Shown: piece after piece, positions 13,168 through 25,879 of the stretch | How positions within the stretch are numbered: the first letter of the stretch is position 1 | How the letters are laid out: each line of letters opens with the position of its first letter | NCBI GenBank assembly: GCA_012295275.1 | Contig: CM022671.1 | Location: 2,815,386-2,879,385 of the forward strand | Direction of reading: 5' to 3' | DNA: 64,000 nt | DNA from: Chrysomallon squamiferum | Lineage: Eukaryota; Mollusca; Gastropoda; Neomphalida; Peltospiridae | Made by a program: the position numbers and the translations under genes | Notes under the pieces: model-generated | Database searches by the model: none | Seen by the model: only the letters and a program-made list of their open reading frames with translations | Told to the model about the DNA's origin: nothing

Positions 13168-14580
13168 GATTCTAATTATTATTATTATTATTATTATTTG
13201 TGTTTTTCTGTAATAAATAAATACTGGCCGTTAAATTAAGAATCTATAGAAAATTCTTACTGCACACACCCTCAGCCATGTAAAAGGGCAATTAACGAGG
13301 CCGGGATGTAGTATGATCCTAATTAATACACAACAACAAGTCCCGCGACGTAGAATTCATTTTAGATCTATTTATAAACGTTTATCTACGTCCCGGGCTT
13401 TAACCGTCTGCGGGAAGGAGAAAACTACCGGTGGAATTCATGATCAGAAAGCACGATAGGAATAAAACTTACCAACAACAGATATGATATGACACATTGT
13501 CAAATTTATTACACCGTCTTCAAAACTTGGCAAGGTTGTGTCCATCACAATATTATCATACATAGATACTATATAATAAAATAATACATTTTATAACATA
13601 AATATACATCAAAATAACAGTTTCCCCAAAAGACTATTTTCCCTCCCAATAATTCCTGTACTATTTCGTTCCAAGATAATTCACACTTTTCTCTCTTTCC
13701 AATAAACCAGTATTTGCTAGAGAACTGTGGAATAACCCCAAATTCTCACAGGACACACACACACACACACACACACTCAAATAAATAACAAAGCACTAAA
13801 AAAATCTTTACAAAATAAAGCGCGTTGTGGAATATTCAGCAGTTTTTATAATTTATAAAGACAAAAGATGGTGATTAATAGATTAAGCTATTAAGTCTGG
13901 TAATAAACACGAACATTTCCAGACTGCACCCAGTATAACTACGTAACGCAGCACTGGGCAAAGGGTATATATAATGATCTTTCAACAGATTTTGCTGTCG
14001 ATGAAATCAAACCTAACTCATTAACAGTAAATAATATTAAGCCATCCATGAATATGAAAACAACAACGACAACAGTAACTAATTAACTAACCAAATAAAG
14101 AAAGAAAGAAAGAAAAAACAACAACAACAACAGCAAAAATAATGTTTTATCACTACCAACAGCATCTTTTATTGGTTACACAAATTTAAACTGTAATCAA
14201 TCATACGTAATTATTAGTAGACATGTTTAAAAGACATTGCCTATCAGATATTACCTTGGTAAAACAAAATATGTATTAATATTATTTCAAGTGGACTGAT
14301 AATATATTCATATATGTGTGGGAAAAATAAGTCAAACGTCTAGAATGTTAGAAGAACAATTTTATGTAGTAATAGTTTGGTGTGTACTTTTGATGAAAGC
14401 ACTTTCGGGATAAATTACAAAATCATTGTTGTTTTTGTGTTTTTTTGTTTTCCATGTACTTAGCTTAAAATAGTTCAAAAACGACATGATAAATTGTGTT
14501 GTTGTTATTCTTTTATATCATATAATGGAAATTTGTCCAATCCAAGGATCTAATTGTTTACAAAATCAAGATAGAATTAG

Positions 14581-14584
<4 letters not shown>

Positions 14585-14668
<84 letters not shown>
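14585..14668 (+). repeat. (GA)n microsatellite
   Basis: A pure GA run of about 84 bp in a module shared with 38179-38258. The left flank has atttgtccaatccaagg and the right flank continues into acaaaggataa. Confidence 0.95.
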
Positions 14669-14670
<2 letters not shown>

Positions 14671-15204
14671 ACATAACGGTAATAAACAGAAGACAAAGGA
14701 TAAATGTTGTGAAGATTTGTATTAATTTATTCTGGTAATAAACGTCCATCTCTATATGACTGTGACACAATGTCACAAAATGAATAAACAATAAAGTGGC
14801 ATCCGTAAAATAAATAAATAAATAAATAAAAACAACCTACTAATCAAAATCAAAAGCCAAAGAAAATAATTAATGAATTTCTTTTACCATGTGTTTACAT
14901 AATTTACATTTCCGCTGCTATTTGAATACATCAAAAAAAAAATAATAATAATAATAATAAATAAATAAATATTTCGAGGAAAAGAAACACTATCCGGTTG
15001 AGAACAGTATTATAAATTTGTCGTTATATATGTTTCGCTCAGTTATAACAAAACACCTGACCTAAATGTGTGAATTCGCTGTTTGGTTTTACTGTGTCAA
15101 AACGGGCTTAGTAACGATCAAGGAAGCATATAGTTGATGCTGCTCTTTTTGTATTGTTAATGTTATTTCAGACGTTGCTGCTGGTGATGATAATGAAAAT
15201 GCTA

Positions 15205-15208
15205 CTGA

Positions 15209-15255
<47 letters not shown>

Positions 15256-15640
15256 TTAAATACGTAGTTTTCGGAACTTATTTTTCATCAGTGGAATTAA
15301 CATGTAGGCCTATTACTACTGAAAAACGGTTTACTGATATTTTTTTTCATTTCTGATGAAGAAAAACTGGATTTATGTAATGTTATGCTTAATAGAAACT
15401 TCAGTCTTCCTTGTTAATCATGTTTCTAAAGATAATGGTTAAACGAAGGTTTTTAAAAAATCATTTATGCACAATACTAATGACATGAATTGTTAGAAAA
15501 ATGTATATGGTGCTAAATATATTAAATTTCTATTTAATGCATCATGATGAATGGCTGTTTCAATAAAAGATAACATTAAGATAGCACAACGACAACAACA
15601 TCAACAACCACGACAGCTATTACCACTATTAAATAAATTA
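15205..15640 (+). repeat. Left arm of a ~0.4-kb inverted repeat
   Basis: Reverse-complementing this segment gives the sequence at about 17035-17455. Examples are aaatacgtagttttcgg (15258) against ccgaaaaatacgtattt (17380), and gcatcatgatgaatggctg against cagccattcatcatgatgc. The match includes the flanking ATT/TAA microsatellites. The arms enclose about 1.4 kb that holds the MULE-like fragment. The segment is missing from the matching place in copy II (about 38825), so it was inserted or inverted after the duplication, or lost from II. Confidence 0.8.
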
Positions 15641-15983
15641 ACTGCTTAGTGTTTAAAACGGTCATTTGTTTTAGTAAGGAGAAATTTAGTCATCTAAAGC
15701 TGATTGGCTCTTTTTAATTTTTTATAATATATGGCTATCTAATTTACTGAACACATAAATGCAGTTAAGTAATGAAAATAATGTATTCACTTTTAAGACT
15801 GAACTCAAAGAGAAAACAAAACTTAATATCAAATTCAGTTGTTTTATAACTGAATAAAGCTGCCCCAGTTCAGGCCGTGTGAATTGTATTTGGTAAGGAA
15901 GTCCGCATTCAGTAGTGCTTCTATCATCTCACTCAATCACAGAACTAAACAAGAACAACTAAAATTAATAACATGTATGTGGC

Positions 15984-16304
15984 ATGTTGGATAGAATTGT
16001 TTGGGGTTTTTTGCCATTGAATGGTATTGAAAACATCATCAAATCTCTACAAAGAATTGCTATGCCAAATGCTAATGATTTGGTAGGTTATTTTGATTCG
16101 ACTTATATGAATGAACACTACAGGAAATTATTTAGAAACCGCTGTAACATCATCAGTAACATCCCTGCACAATTTCAGCAGACGTCTGGTGTGCACTGGA
16201 GGCAACTCTCAGTGAGTGGGAAGGATGGAACAACACGTTTTTCACTTGTCACGGTGACTAGTCGGACTGGTATTAATGCCTTAAAGTTGGCTCGTCCCGT
16301 GTAA
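15984..16304 (+). pseudogene. MULE-like transposase fragment (copy I, frameshifted)
   Basis: The conceptual peptide has SLQRIAMPNANDLVGYF followed by DSTYMNEHYRKLF. This recalls the C-terminal part of FLYWCH/MULE transposases, where an aspartate-rich YFD.TY segment comes before a W...TL...EGWNN block. In this copy the EGWNN block is lost because one base is missing (tttcagcagac here, tttcaagcagac at about 40186). The fragment lacks the catalytic core and is decayed. The family assignment rests on recalled motifs and is moderate. Confidence 0.5.
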
Positions 16305-16679
16305 GGGGTAACAGACTATAAAAGAGTCACGTGAAAAAGTGTTAATGATCTGAGACAGTTTAAACTACTAAAAGACTAGTTTGTATCCGCTAGAGAATAA
16401 TAACGCAAACAAAAATTGAATACGGGTAATTGTTTTATGTATCACATAAATTAACCATCAATGGCAAAAATTGTAATTTAATCGAAAGATTCTCACGATA
16501 TAATTCAAATAGAAATAATGTTGTTATATGTTCTGCAAACATATAAATCATTATTTTATTTTGTTTTATTTGTTAAATACATTATAAATGCTGATATCAG
16601 GATAACTGTCAGATTTGTCTATTGAAGAAACAAAATAAGAAAACTGTTCATCATATTTAACAACTCGTCTCAGAAACGG

Positions 16680-16890
16680 ACATTTCTGTGGTCGTAATTC
16701 CCCGAGAAGAAAAATTCTATCTAAAGAAATACACCTTTGTTTACATACTGAATGGAGTTAAAATACATTTCTGTGGAGTGGTCGTAATTCCCCGAGAAGA
16801 AAGATTTCTATCGAAAGAAATACACCTTTGTTTATATACTGAATAGAGTTAACATAGATTTCTTGAGAATGCGAACGTGATCACATATGG
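16680..16890 (+). repeat. ~85-bp tandem repeat, about 2 units
   Basis: Units carry gtggtcgtaattccccgaga and tttgtttacatactgaat. The same unit occurs about twice near 1510-1690, about three times near 24600-24860 and once near 35955-36050, so unit number varies between duplicated blocks. Confidence 0.75.
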
Positions 16891-17034
16891 TAATTTGATA
16901 GGTCACGACTAATTAAATAAATAAAAAAGGAAGATATTTTGTATCTTACGAGTTCAAACAAGATTATTAAACTGGTTCCCTTAGTCGTGTTAAAACTGTC
17001 GTCTACTTTTTTTATTTTATTTTATTTTATTTTT

Positions 17035-17401
17035 ATTTTGTTTATTTATTTATTTATTTAGTAGTGGTAATACCTGTCATGGTTGTTGATGTTGTTGTCG
17101 TTGTTCTATCTTAATGTGATCTTTTATTGAAACAGCCATTCATCATGATGCATTAAACAGAAATTTAATACATTTAGCACCATATACGTTTTTCTAACAA
17201 TTCATGTGTATTGTGCATAAATGATTTTTTTAGAAACCTTCGTTTAACCATAATCTTTAGAAACATGATTGCTTAAAATTACATAAATCCAGTTTTTCTT
17301 CATCATAAATAAACAGAAATATCAGTAATCCGTCTTTCAGTAATAGGCCTACAGGTTAATTCCACTGATGAAAAATAAATTCCGAAAAATACGTATTTAA
17401 G

Positions 17402-17436
<35 letters not shown>

Positions 17437-17455
17437 CAACTAAAAACAGTGAGTA
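17035..17455 (-). repeat. Right arm of the inverted repeat
   Basis: Inverted partner of 15205-15640. This arm also matches, in direct orientation, modules at about 11860-12100 and 36300-36500. It is therefore the original orientation and the left arm is the inverted one. Confidence 0.8.
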
Positions 17456-18227
17456 TGATTATATAATTTATTAGTAACTTTAACAAAGTAATAAATATAA
17501 AAAAGTAAATAAATAAATAAAACACTTATTACATCACGGAAATTTGATATAAGTGAAAAATAGATTAATAGCAAAACGTACTATGAAAGAAAAACTTACC
17601 CATGCAAACAAAATCTACAACGTTAAAAGTCGCTGTATTTCTGTGTCGGCTTACGACAGGTGATAATATTTCTATGCAGATTAAAGTAGTTTTATTAATT
17701 ACTACTTTAGTAAAACAAAAACTTTAATAATATTATTTTAGGTGGACTGATAATTTAGTGTATACTTTTGATGTAAACACTTTTGGCCACAAGGGAACGC
17801 CCTTCGACCTCTACACCCTCCCATAAATAAAAAAGTTGGATTATAGATTTGGATTTTGGTTTTATAATAGTTATATTGTGTATTTATTATCACGTTTATT
17901 TGTTTTTTCCATATTATTTTGCAATATTTTTATACGTAACAAAAGGAACGCCTTCATTCCATGATAGGACTTTTCGTCCATAGAACATTTTTTTGTGTAA
18001 AATATACGTTCTTGAATGCATTTATAAGCTAAAATGTTAAGGCCAAAAATATTTTCTTTCTTACAGAATCATGTTTTTGATATTTCAAAAAATGCTTAGC
18101 TGAAAATAGTTTAAAAAACAACATGATATATTTTGTTGATATTTTTTGTTTTAAATCACATAAATGAAATTTGTTCAATCCAAGGATTTATATACTAATT
18201 GTGTTTACAAAATGAAGATAAAACTAC

Positions 18228-18328
<101 letters not shown>

Positions 18329-18614
18329 GTTTCATATGACTTGAAATTTGTCAGTGGTACATGACAAAAAATACGATACAATTAGATAAGTATAAAACTC
18401 GATGAATGAGATAATTTTACGAACACATAATGATAATAACAGTAGACAAAGTTCAAGCGTTGTGAAGATTTGAAAAATTATCTTGGTTATAAGCCTTCAT
18501 CTCTGGATATATGATTGTCACACAATGACAAAACCAACTAGTGTCTTAGTACACATGAAATAAAAGTGATCATCCTAAAAAAAAAAAAAAAAATAATAAT
18601 AATAATAATACATA

Positions 18615-18662
<48 letters not shown>

Positions 18663-19095
18663 TAAAAAAATAAAAATAAATAGAAACCACCTACCAATCA
18701 AAGGAAAAAAACAAAGAAAAAATAATGGAATTTTTGGCATGTTATTATGATCATGCGCTGTAAATTTCCACCGCTATTGAATATATCGATACAATCATTT
18801 TCGAGGAAAAGAAATACTATCCGGTTAAGAACAGTATATAAATTTGTCGTTGTCTGTGGTTTGTCTAGTTAGAACAAAACTTTGACCTAAATGTGTGAAT
18901 TCGCTATTGGTTTTGGTGGATGCCAAACAGGCTTAGCAACGATCAAGTAACCAATGAAACATTAGGTAAGTAGATCTATGTGAGTTTGAAGGTTATTTTT
19001 TTCAATGTTATTTCAGGCGTTGCTGTTGATGGTGATAACGAAAATGTTACTGATATTATTATCATTTTGATTGTTATTATTATTGTTATTATTAT

Positions 19096-19131
<36 letters not shown>

Positions 19132-19549
19132 TAGTATTATTATTGTTGTTGCTTTTGTTGTTAATTGCTTAGAGTTTAAAACGGGTATTAAGTAGGTATA
19201 AGCCAAAAAAAAAAAAAAAAAACATTTCGCTTTAAAGAAACTTAGTTTGATAATTATTATACATATCTTGCCACAAACTCGCTTTCGATTTCTGGAATAC
19301 TGATCACGGAGAAGTTTATCAATATTTTATGTAAAATATTTTTTGGAAACGTCAGCAAAGTCAGCGATCACTGGAAAAATCTTTAGGTGAGTCAAACAAT
19401 CAAAATACGTTCCCCGTATAGAAATGCTACTATTGTGCTTAATTTCAGCAAATGTTATGTTTGCGAGAGGATTCTGTATTGTGAAAAACTGTATACGTAA
19501 TGCGGACGCAATTAACAGTGCATTTTAAAGATGAACAAACAGTTCATCA

Positions 19550-19749
19550 NNNNNNNNNNNNNNNNNNNNNNNNNNNNNNNNNNNNNNNNNNNNNNNNNNN
19601 NNNNNNNNNNNNNNNNNNNNNNNNNNNNNNNNNNNNNNNNNNNNNNNNNNNNNNNNNNNNNNNNNNNNNNNNNNNNNNNNNNNNNNNNNNNNNNNNNNNN
19701 NNNNNNNNNNNNNNNNNNNNNNNNNNNNNNNNNNNNNNNNNNNNNNNNN
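19550..19749. other. Assembly gap, 200 N
   Basis: Exactly 200 N, the same length as the second gap, so it is a placeholder and not a measured distance. To its left lies array DNA. To its right lies sequence matching the 3' flank of the intact GTPase gene. Frames running through it are artefacts. Confidence 0.98.
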
Positions 19750-19794
19750 TCATTTACTTGCTTGCTGGCTTTATGTACTATTTTCATTTTTTTT

Positions 19795-20625
19795 TCATTT
19801 ATTTGCTGTGGTGCCTTGATTACTATATCAAGCTTTGGTAACAAAGTTCAGTAAACAGATGGTATGCTTAATGTTTTATTTGAAACTGGAATTCAACAAT
19901 CAGTCACTTAAGGAGTGTCTTGCTTTATTATATATATTTATATCAACTGCAGAGTTAATTTCAGATATACACAACATATTTTTACTTATAATTTTGTTAG
20001 TGTCAGGATGTCTTTAGAGCTGAGTATACACATTTTTAACAACAACTTAACAGACTAAAAAGTATAAACTAAAAGAAAAGTAAAGACAGCAATATTTGCT
20101 GTGAAAGAAAAAAAAAAGCTTGTTCTTGACTGTTTGGTCTATTAGAAAAGTTAGATATAATTAAACTGCAAAGAAGCAAAAACGTATTACAAAAACATGA
20201 TGGTCACTTTCACTGAAAGCCATTAGCCTTGATGTTGTTGTTGTTTTTAAACTGTGTTTAACATTTATAATTACTTTTACAGGATGATAAATGTCACAAA
20301 AAGTATTAATTTGACATTAAGTTTTTGATAAAAATTATTTGTTTCCTTCAAATTTTGAAAAAGAGAAACTTGTAAAAATGATCCTATGCATATTTGTTAA
20401 ATATCTAATATCTAATATTCTAAAAATAAAACAATGATTTTTTAAAAACCATTTGTTACAAAATCTTTCACTATTGTGACTATTTTTGTAACAGTTTAAA
20501 GTGTGCATAATTCTGATAATTGTCTTTAACTTGTACATGTAATCTCTAATGTCTGAAAATAAAGATAGCTTTGAGCTATACATTAATATCTTATGTTTTG
20601 TTTAAATGGTTTTTGTTTGACACAA
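19795..20625 (+). pseudogene. 3' flank relic of a further FN3-GTPase gene copy
   Basis: Matches about 49665-50545, downstream of the intact gene. Shared words include ctatatcaagcttt, aacaaagttcagtaaacag, ggaattcaacaatcagtca and ttagtgtcaggatg. An AATAAA at 20558 in gaaaataaagatag is kept at 50463 and again at 51562, so this may be the old polyadenylation end. No coding exon remains on the right side of the gap; the body of this copy is either deleted or hidden in the gap. Confidence 0.75.
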
Positions 20626-22240
20626 ACAAACATATGATCGATTCCTCTTTATGTGATAGTGGTCGTGAGTTCTGGTTTATGCGACGTATGCATAACTTAA
20701 GCCTCTGTTGTGGAGCCTGTCACAGACCAGAGGCAGCAAACTTATGAAGTACTGTAGTCTGTTTCATATCACTGAAAATCTCGCCGTGGATTTTCAATCT
20801 AATCCTGATCACTGTAGCTGCCGCAGTTCAGACAGAGTGAATTATATTTGGTAAGGAAGTCCGCATTCAGTAGTGCTTCTATCCTCTCACTTAATCAAGA
20901 ACTAAATAAGAGCAACCAAAATTTCAAACACTTTTGTGGCATGTTGGATGGTATTGCTTTTTTTACAAACTGAACAGACTAAAATATGTTTCTGGAGAAT
21001 GCGACGTGATTACGTATGGTAATTTGAAACCTGGCGTATTAAGTGTTAGATCATGCGAGTTTTCATGACTAATGAAATAAATTAAAAAGGAATTATTTCA
21101 TGTTTTACCAGTTCAAGATTATTAAACTGTTCTCTTAGTCGTGTTAAAACTGCCGTCTACAATTTGTTTGAGGAATTTTTATATATTTTTTTATTTTTTA
21201 TTTTTTTATTAATTCGCTAATCGGTTTTGTTGTGTCAAACCGGGATTAGCAAAGATCAAGTAAGCAGTGAAACTTAAAGTGAGTAGATCTATGTGAGTTT
21301 GTTCGGTGTTTAATAAGTGAAAAATTTAGTCATCTAACGCCATCGTCTGTATTGGCTATTTTTAATTTTATGTGATATATGGCTGTCTAATTTTTGGAAC
21401 ACATAAAAACAGTTAAGTAATGAAGATACTGTATTCACTTTTAAGATAGAACCTTAAGGAAAAAACGAAACTTAATATCAAAACCAGCTGTTTCAAAAAT
21501 ATGTGTTGAGGTTGCCTCTCATTGACTTTATTTATCACTTATTTGTTATTCACAAGAATAATGATTATCCTTGAAAGTTTTAAATAATCTGATAAATACA
21601 CCAAGATAACAGTGTGTTTTTACACACCCTCAATCACCCCGACTCCATAAAACAATACTTGAAAAAAGTCGATGAATCTTTTAGTTCTATTACAGTGAAT
21701 ATTTTACCTATTGTGGCCCTAATGACAACAAAATGAAATAATAACTAAACAAAATAAAATAAAATAAAATAAAATATAAAATAAATAGATAGATAGATAA
21801 CTAAATAAATAAACTGACTAAAGGAAGTAGTATCATGGATTAACAATTACAAGCTTTCTGACATTTTCTTTTTCTTTTTGTTCGTTCAACTGTAATGACT
21901 TAGGAGCAGCAATCCATTCCAACAAAACTGAAAATATTATTATAACCGACTTGTTATATAGTTTTTCTTCCCTACTTTATAGATCTCACAGTTTATCGTT
22001 CATTTCTTTAGTTTTTCCATCCTTAAAAATCATGAGTACTATTCCAAAATCGCATTATTTTTTAACAGTAGTATTTTCTATTTGCTTAATGTGTACCCAT
22101 TTGTTTGATTGTGCAACATCATTTCTGCTTAAGTTTGACCATTGTATAAACATATATTTTCTTTTCTTAAATACGCTTTTTTCTCTTTTCTTTCTTAAAC
22201 GCACTTGAAATAATAATTTTTAAAATTATTTATAGATTAT
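20626..22240. repeat. Mixed repeat modules before the FN3 pseudogene
   Basis: No gene is seen. Bases 20815-20960 match the segment upstream of the MULE-like fragments (aaggaagtccgcattcagtag). Bases 20940-21200 match about 1670-1900. Bases 21210-21480 are a shortened copy of the intron-like module with donor GT at 21279. From about 21930 the sequence matches 42810 onward, upstream of the intact gene (tttttcttccctactttata), so this is the 5' flank of the pseudogene. Confidence 0.7.
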
Positions 22241-22275
22241 TAATATTACTGAAGAAGAGATTAGTAATCGTAGAT

Positions 22276-23508
22276 GTGAATGCTGTTTTCATATCTCTTG
22301 GATGCAAATTAGAACTGTTGAACGAGAAGAGTAGTCGTGTTGTAATAAAATCAATCCATATGACATCAACGGACATTCGACAACCAGGAAAACCAGTGGA
22401 GGCAGATATTGGCTGTGACTATATATCTATCAGCTGGGATAAACTACAAGATAATGAGGTCAGTTATTATGAAATCGAAATGAAGCTGGCCTTTGAGACA
22501 GCATGGTCAAAAAGTACACTCTTTACAGATGACAACTCTACTCGTAAGACAATAACTGCTCTTACACAGAACACTGCATATGAGTTCAAAGTTCAAGCAC
22601 ATTTGAAGAAGAGGCAGGTTCTTTAAGTCAGAAGAGTGATCCTATTGTGACAAAATCAACTGACACGAGAAAACCAGGAAAACCACTGGATGCAGATATT
22701 GGCTGTGACTCTATATCTCTCAGCTGGGATAAACCACAAGACGACGAAGTCAGTTATTATGAAATCGAAATGAAACTCGCTTCTGAGACAGCATGGTCAA
22801 AAGTCCACTCTTTACAGATGACAACTCTACTTGTAAGACAATATCTGGTCTTACAAAGGACACTGTATATGAGTTCAAAGTTCGAGCACACTTTGAAGAA
22901 GAGGCAGGTCCCTTTAGTGAGAAGAGTGATCCTATTGTATGTAACTAAATCAGTAGCTATGATATCAACTAATCTGAGACAACCAGGAAAACCACTGGAT
23001 GAAGATATTGTCTGCGATTATATATCTATCAGCTGGGATAAACCACAAGACGATGACGACATCAGTTATTATGAAATCAAAATGAAGCTCGCTTCTGAAA
23101 GAGCATGGTCAAACATTCCACTCTTTACAGATGACAACTCTACTTGTAAGACAATAACTGGAAAACCAGTGGTTGGAGATACTGGATGTGACTATATATC
23201 TATCAGCTGGGATAAACCACAAAACGATGAGGTCAGTTATTATGAAATTAAAATGAAACTCGCCTCTGAGACAGCATGGTCAAAAAGTCCACTCTTTACA
23301 GATGACAACTCTACTTGTAAGACAATATCTGGTCTTACAAAGGACACTGCATATGAGTTCAAAGTTCGAGCACACTTTGAAGAAGAGGCAGGTGTCTCCA
23401 GTGAGAAGAGTGAATGTATCATGACAAAATCGTCAGGAACCACAGAATCAGAAGATACATTTGGAAAGCCAATGGCAAAGGAAACTGGAGAAGGTAAGTA
23501 AATATAGT
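22276..23508 (+). pseudogene. FN3-repeat exon of a broken FN3-GTPase gene
   Basis: Counterpart of exon 1 of the intact gene, with four FN3-like units instead of two. Each unit has GKP.....GCDYISISWDK, then YYEI.MKLASETAW, then the TDDNSTCKTI segment. Three lesions are visible. A one-base loss near 22601 (gcacatttg against gcacactttg) leads to TAA at 22624-22626. A one-base loss near 22797 (tcaaaagtcc against tcaaaaagtcc) shifts the frame until a 4-base gain near 22940 restores it. An in-frame fusion at about 23160 joins the middle of unit 3 to the start of unit 4. The donor (gaag then gtaagt at 23495) is intact. Later exons are gone. Confidence 0.85.
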
Positions 23509-24370
23509 GTTCCCATCACATCTATAGATGACTGACATCAAAATGAAAACCATGAGTTTGACTACGTTAACAAAGCATCTACAACAGAGCGTGTGTCCAT
23601 AAAGGAAGAACAAGGTAATTTAAGCCAGTTATTAAATAAATCTTTGAATGATAGCATGATATACTTGTAGAGAGAGAATTGCTCTGAGGAATATTTGTAG
23701 TTCTCATGGTGGACCCATTAAGCTATTTACAAACAAAAACATTCTCTCGCAGTTTGTCAGATAAATGCCATCATATACAAAGAATAGAAAACTGCCCTTT
23801 CAGATTTTGGTGATTTCATTTTTCTTCTTCTTCTCCATCTTTTTTTATTATATTATTATTATTTATTTTTTGTGTCGTTTTGTTTTGTTTTTTAAAATCT
23901 GTGCCAAATTTGTTATCAAAATCATGTTTGAAATCTAGAATGCTAAGTAATAATGCCTCCCTACGGATTAAGCTCTCTCAGTTTTGATGATACAGCTTCA
24001 TGTTATGCTGCATGTGACAAACATACAAATCTGCTGTAATTATTTTGTCATTAGTGTTTATAGTTGCTGAAAACCATCCTCTTTATATACATACGTACAA
24101 ACACACACACACACATGGACAAACATACATACATACATATAGACATAGAAATAAAAACTACCTTGTTCCTATTTGAAGAATTATCTTTTATTAGTTGTAT
24201 TGCTGTTAATTTAGTAATATGTTTTAAAATAAAACTTCCATTTATATTGTTAAAAAAGACTTTAATTATTATTATTATTGTTGTTATTATTATTGTTATT
24301 TTTTTTTCTTACATATCTATTTTATATAATTGACAGTACAATGGATTTCCATATAACCACATAAATTTAT
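23509..24370 (+). pseudogene. Retained intron of the FN3 pseudogene, cut at its 3' end
   Basis: Matches intron 1 of the intact gene (43869-44625): gtgtccataaaggaagaaca, the CA tract near 24100 and acagtacaatggatttcc. Homology stops at about 24370 (aaatttatt), where array sequence with acgcagtttccag begins. The break removed the third FN3 exon and the whole GTPase part. Confidence 0.85.
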
Positions 24371-25820
24371 TAGACACAGTAACACACGCAGTTTCCAGTT
24401 TTACAAGTGCCCTCTTTATATTCAGGATAAGATTTACAGTCTGTCATTATTGTACAAACATATAAATCATAATTTTATTTTATCTTATTTCATATATTTG
24501 TTAAATATATTATAAATGTTGATATCGGGATAACTTTCAGATTTTTCTACTGAAGAAGTAAAATAAAACTATTCGTCGTATTGAACAACTCGTCTCAGTA
24601 ACGAACATTCCTGTGCACTGCAGTGGTCGTAATTCCCCGAGAATAAAGAAATGTATTTTTCTTTATATACTGAACAGAGGTAAAACGCACGTCTGTGCAG
24701 TGATCGTAATTCCCCGAGAACAAAAATTTCTAACATGAGAACTACACCTTTGTTTACATACTGAATAGAGGTAAAATACATTTCTGTGCAGTGGTCGTAA
24801 TTCCCCAAGAATAAAGATTTGTAACTAAAGAAATATGGCTTTCTTTATATACTGAACAGATAAAATATGTTTCTGGAGAATGCTAACGTGATCACGTATC
24901 GTAATTTGAAACTTGACGTATTACGTGTTAGATCATGCGAGTTTTCATGACTAATGAAATAAATAAAAAACGAAATTATTTCATGTTTTATGAGCTCAAG
25001 ATTATTAAACTGGTTCTCTTAGTCGTCTACAATTTGTTTGGGGGATTTTTTATATATATATATATATATTTTTTTTAATAAATTCAATTGGACTATAATC
25101 ATTATTATTGAAAGAATTTTTTTTTTTTTTTTTTCTAAATTTTTTATTTATTTATTTACTAGAGGTAATAGTTGTTGCTGTTGTTGGTGTTGGAATATTG
25201 AAATTAGTATTACATAAATGCAGTTTTTCCGTATCAGAAAAAAAGAAAAATATCTTAAATTGCCATCTCGAAAACATCGTTTGGTTATTTACTTACTTAC
25301 TACTAATTAAATATTTTATCTTAAAAATTCAACATTCGGAATAAACGATTTGTTATAAGTTATGAAAACAATACATATATGTAATGAATAATCCGTTTTT
25401 CAATTATAGGCCTACATGTTAATTCCACTGATGAAAAACAAGTTCCGAAAACTACGAATTTATAATATATATATATATATATATAATAAAAACGACAAAA
25501 ACAGCGAGGATCATTTTATGATTTATTAGTAACTTTAACAAAGTTATAAATTAAAAATTAATATATAATTTGATTCTTGCCTGTAGTGACAAATTGTCAA
25601 ATTTATTACACTACATTCAAAACTAGGCAAGGTCCATCACAATATTAACATACACAGATCAAATACACAATAATAAAATTTATAATATAAATGTGGATCA
25701 AAATGACAATTTCCCAATAATTCCTGTCCTATTTTGTTTCAAGATAATTCACACTTTTCTCTCTTTTCAAGAAATCAATATTTGCTAGAGAGCAGTAAAA
25801 TAACCCCAAATTCTTACAGG

Positions 25821-25879
<59 letters not shown>

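Larger units (their letters stand above)
2925..16510 (+). repeat. Segmental duplication, copy I
   Basis: This block is collinear with 26889-40545. Landmarks match in the same order and orientation: ccgtttcgcatgaatttc (2930 and 26894), the GC-richer block cgccgagcggagcagggc (5493 and 29447), ttgaagtaacaatttgtt (about 10012 and 33041), the Tigger-like remnant and the MULE-like fragment. The offset is about 23.96 kb up to 7.2 kb, then changes because copy I has an extra segment at about 7225-8147 and copy II has an extra tandem segment near 33.4-34.6 kb. The aligned parts look nearly identical by eye (I could not compute a percentage), so the duplication is probably recent. Confidence 0.9.

Noticed and set aside
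19500-19854. Frames running through the first N run, and similar ones at 59629-59940
   Set aside because: They consist mostly of unknown bases.
24600-24860. CRISPR-like direct repeats
   Set aside because: The repeat units are contiguous and diverged with no unique spacers, and the DNA is eukaryotic.
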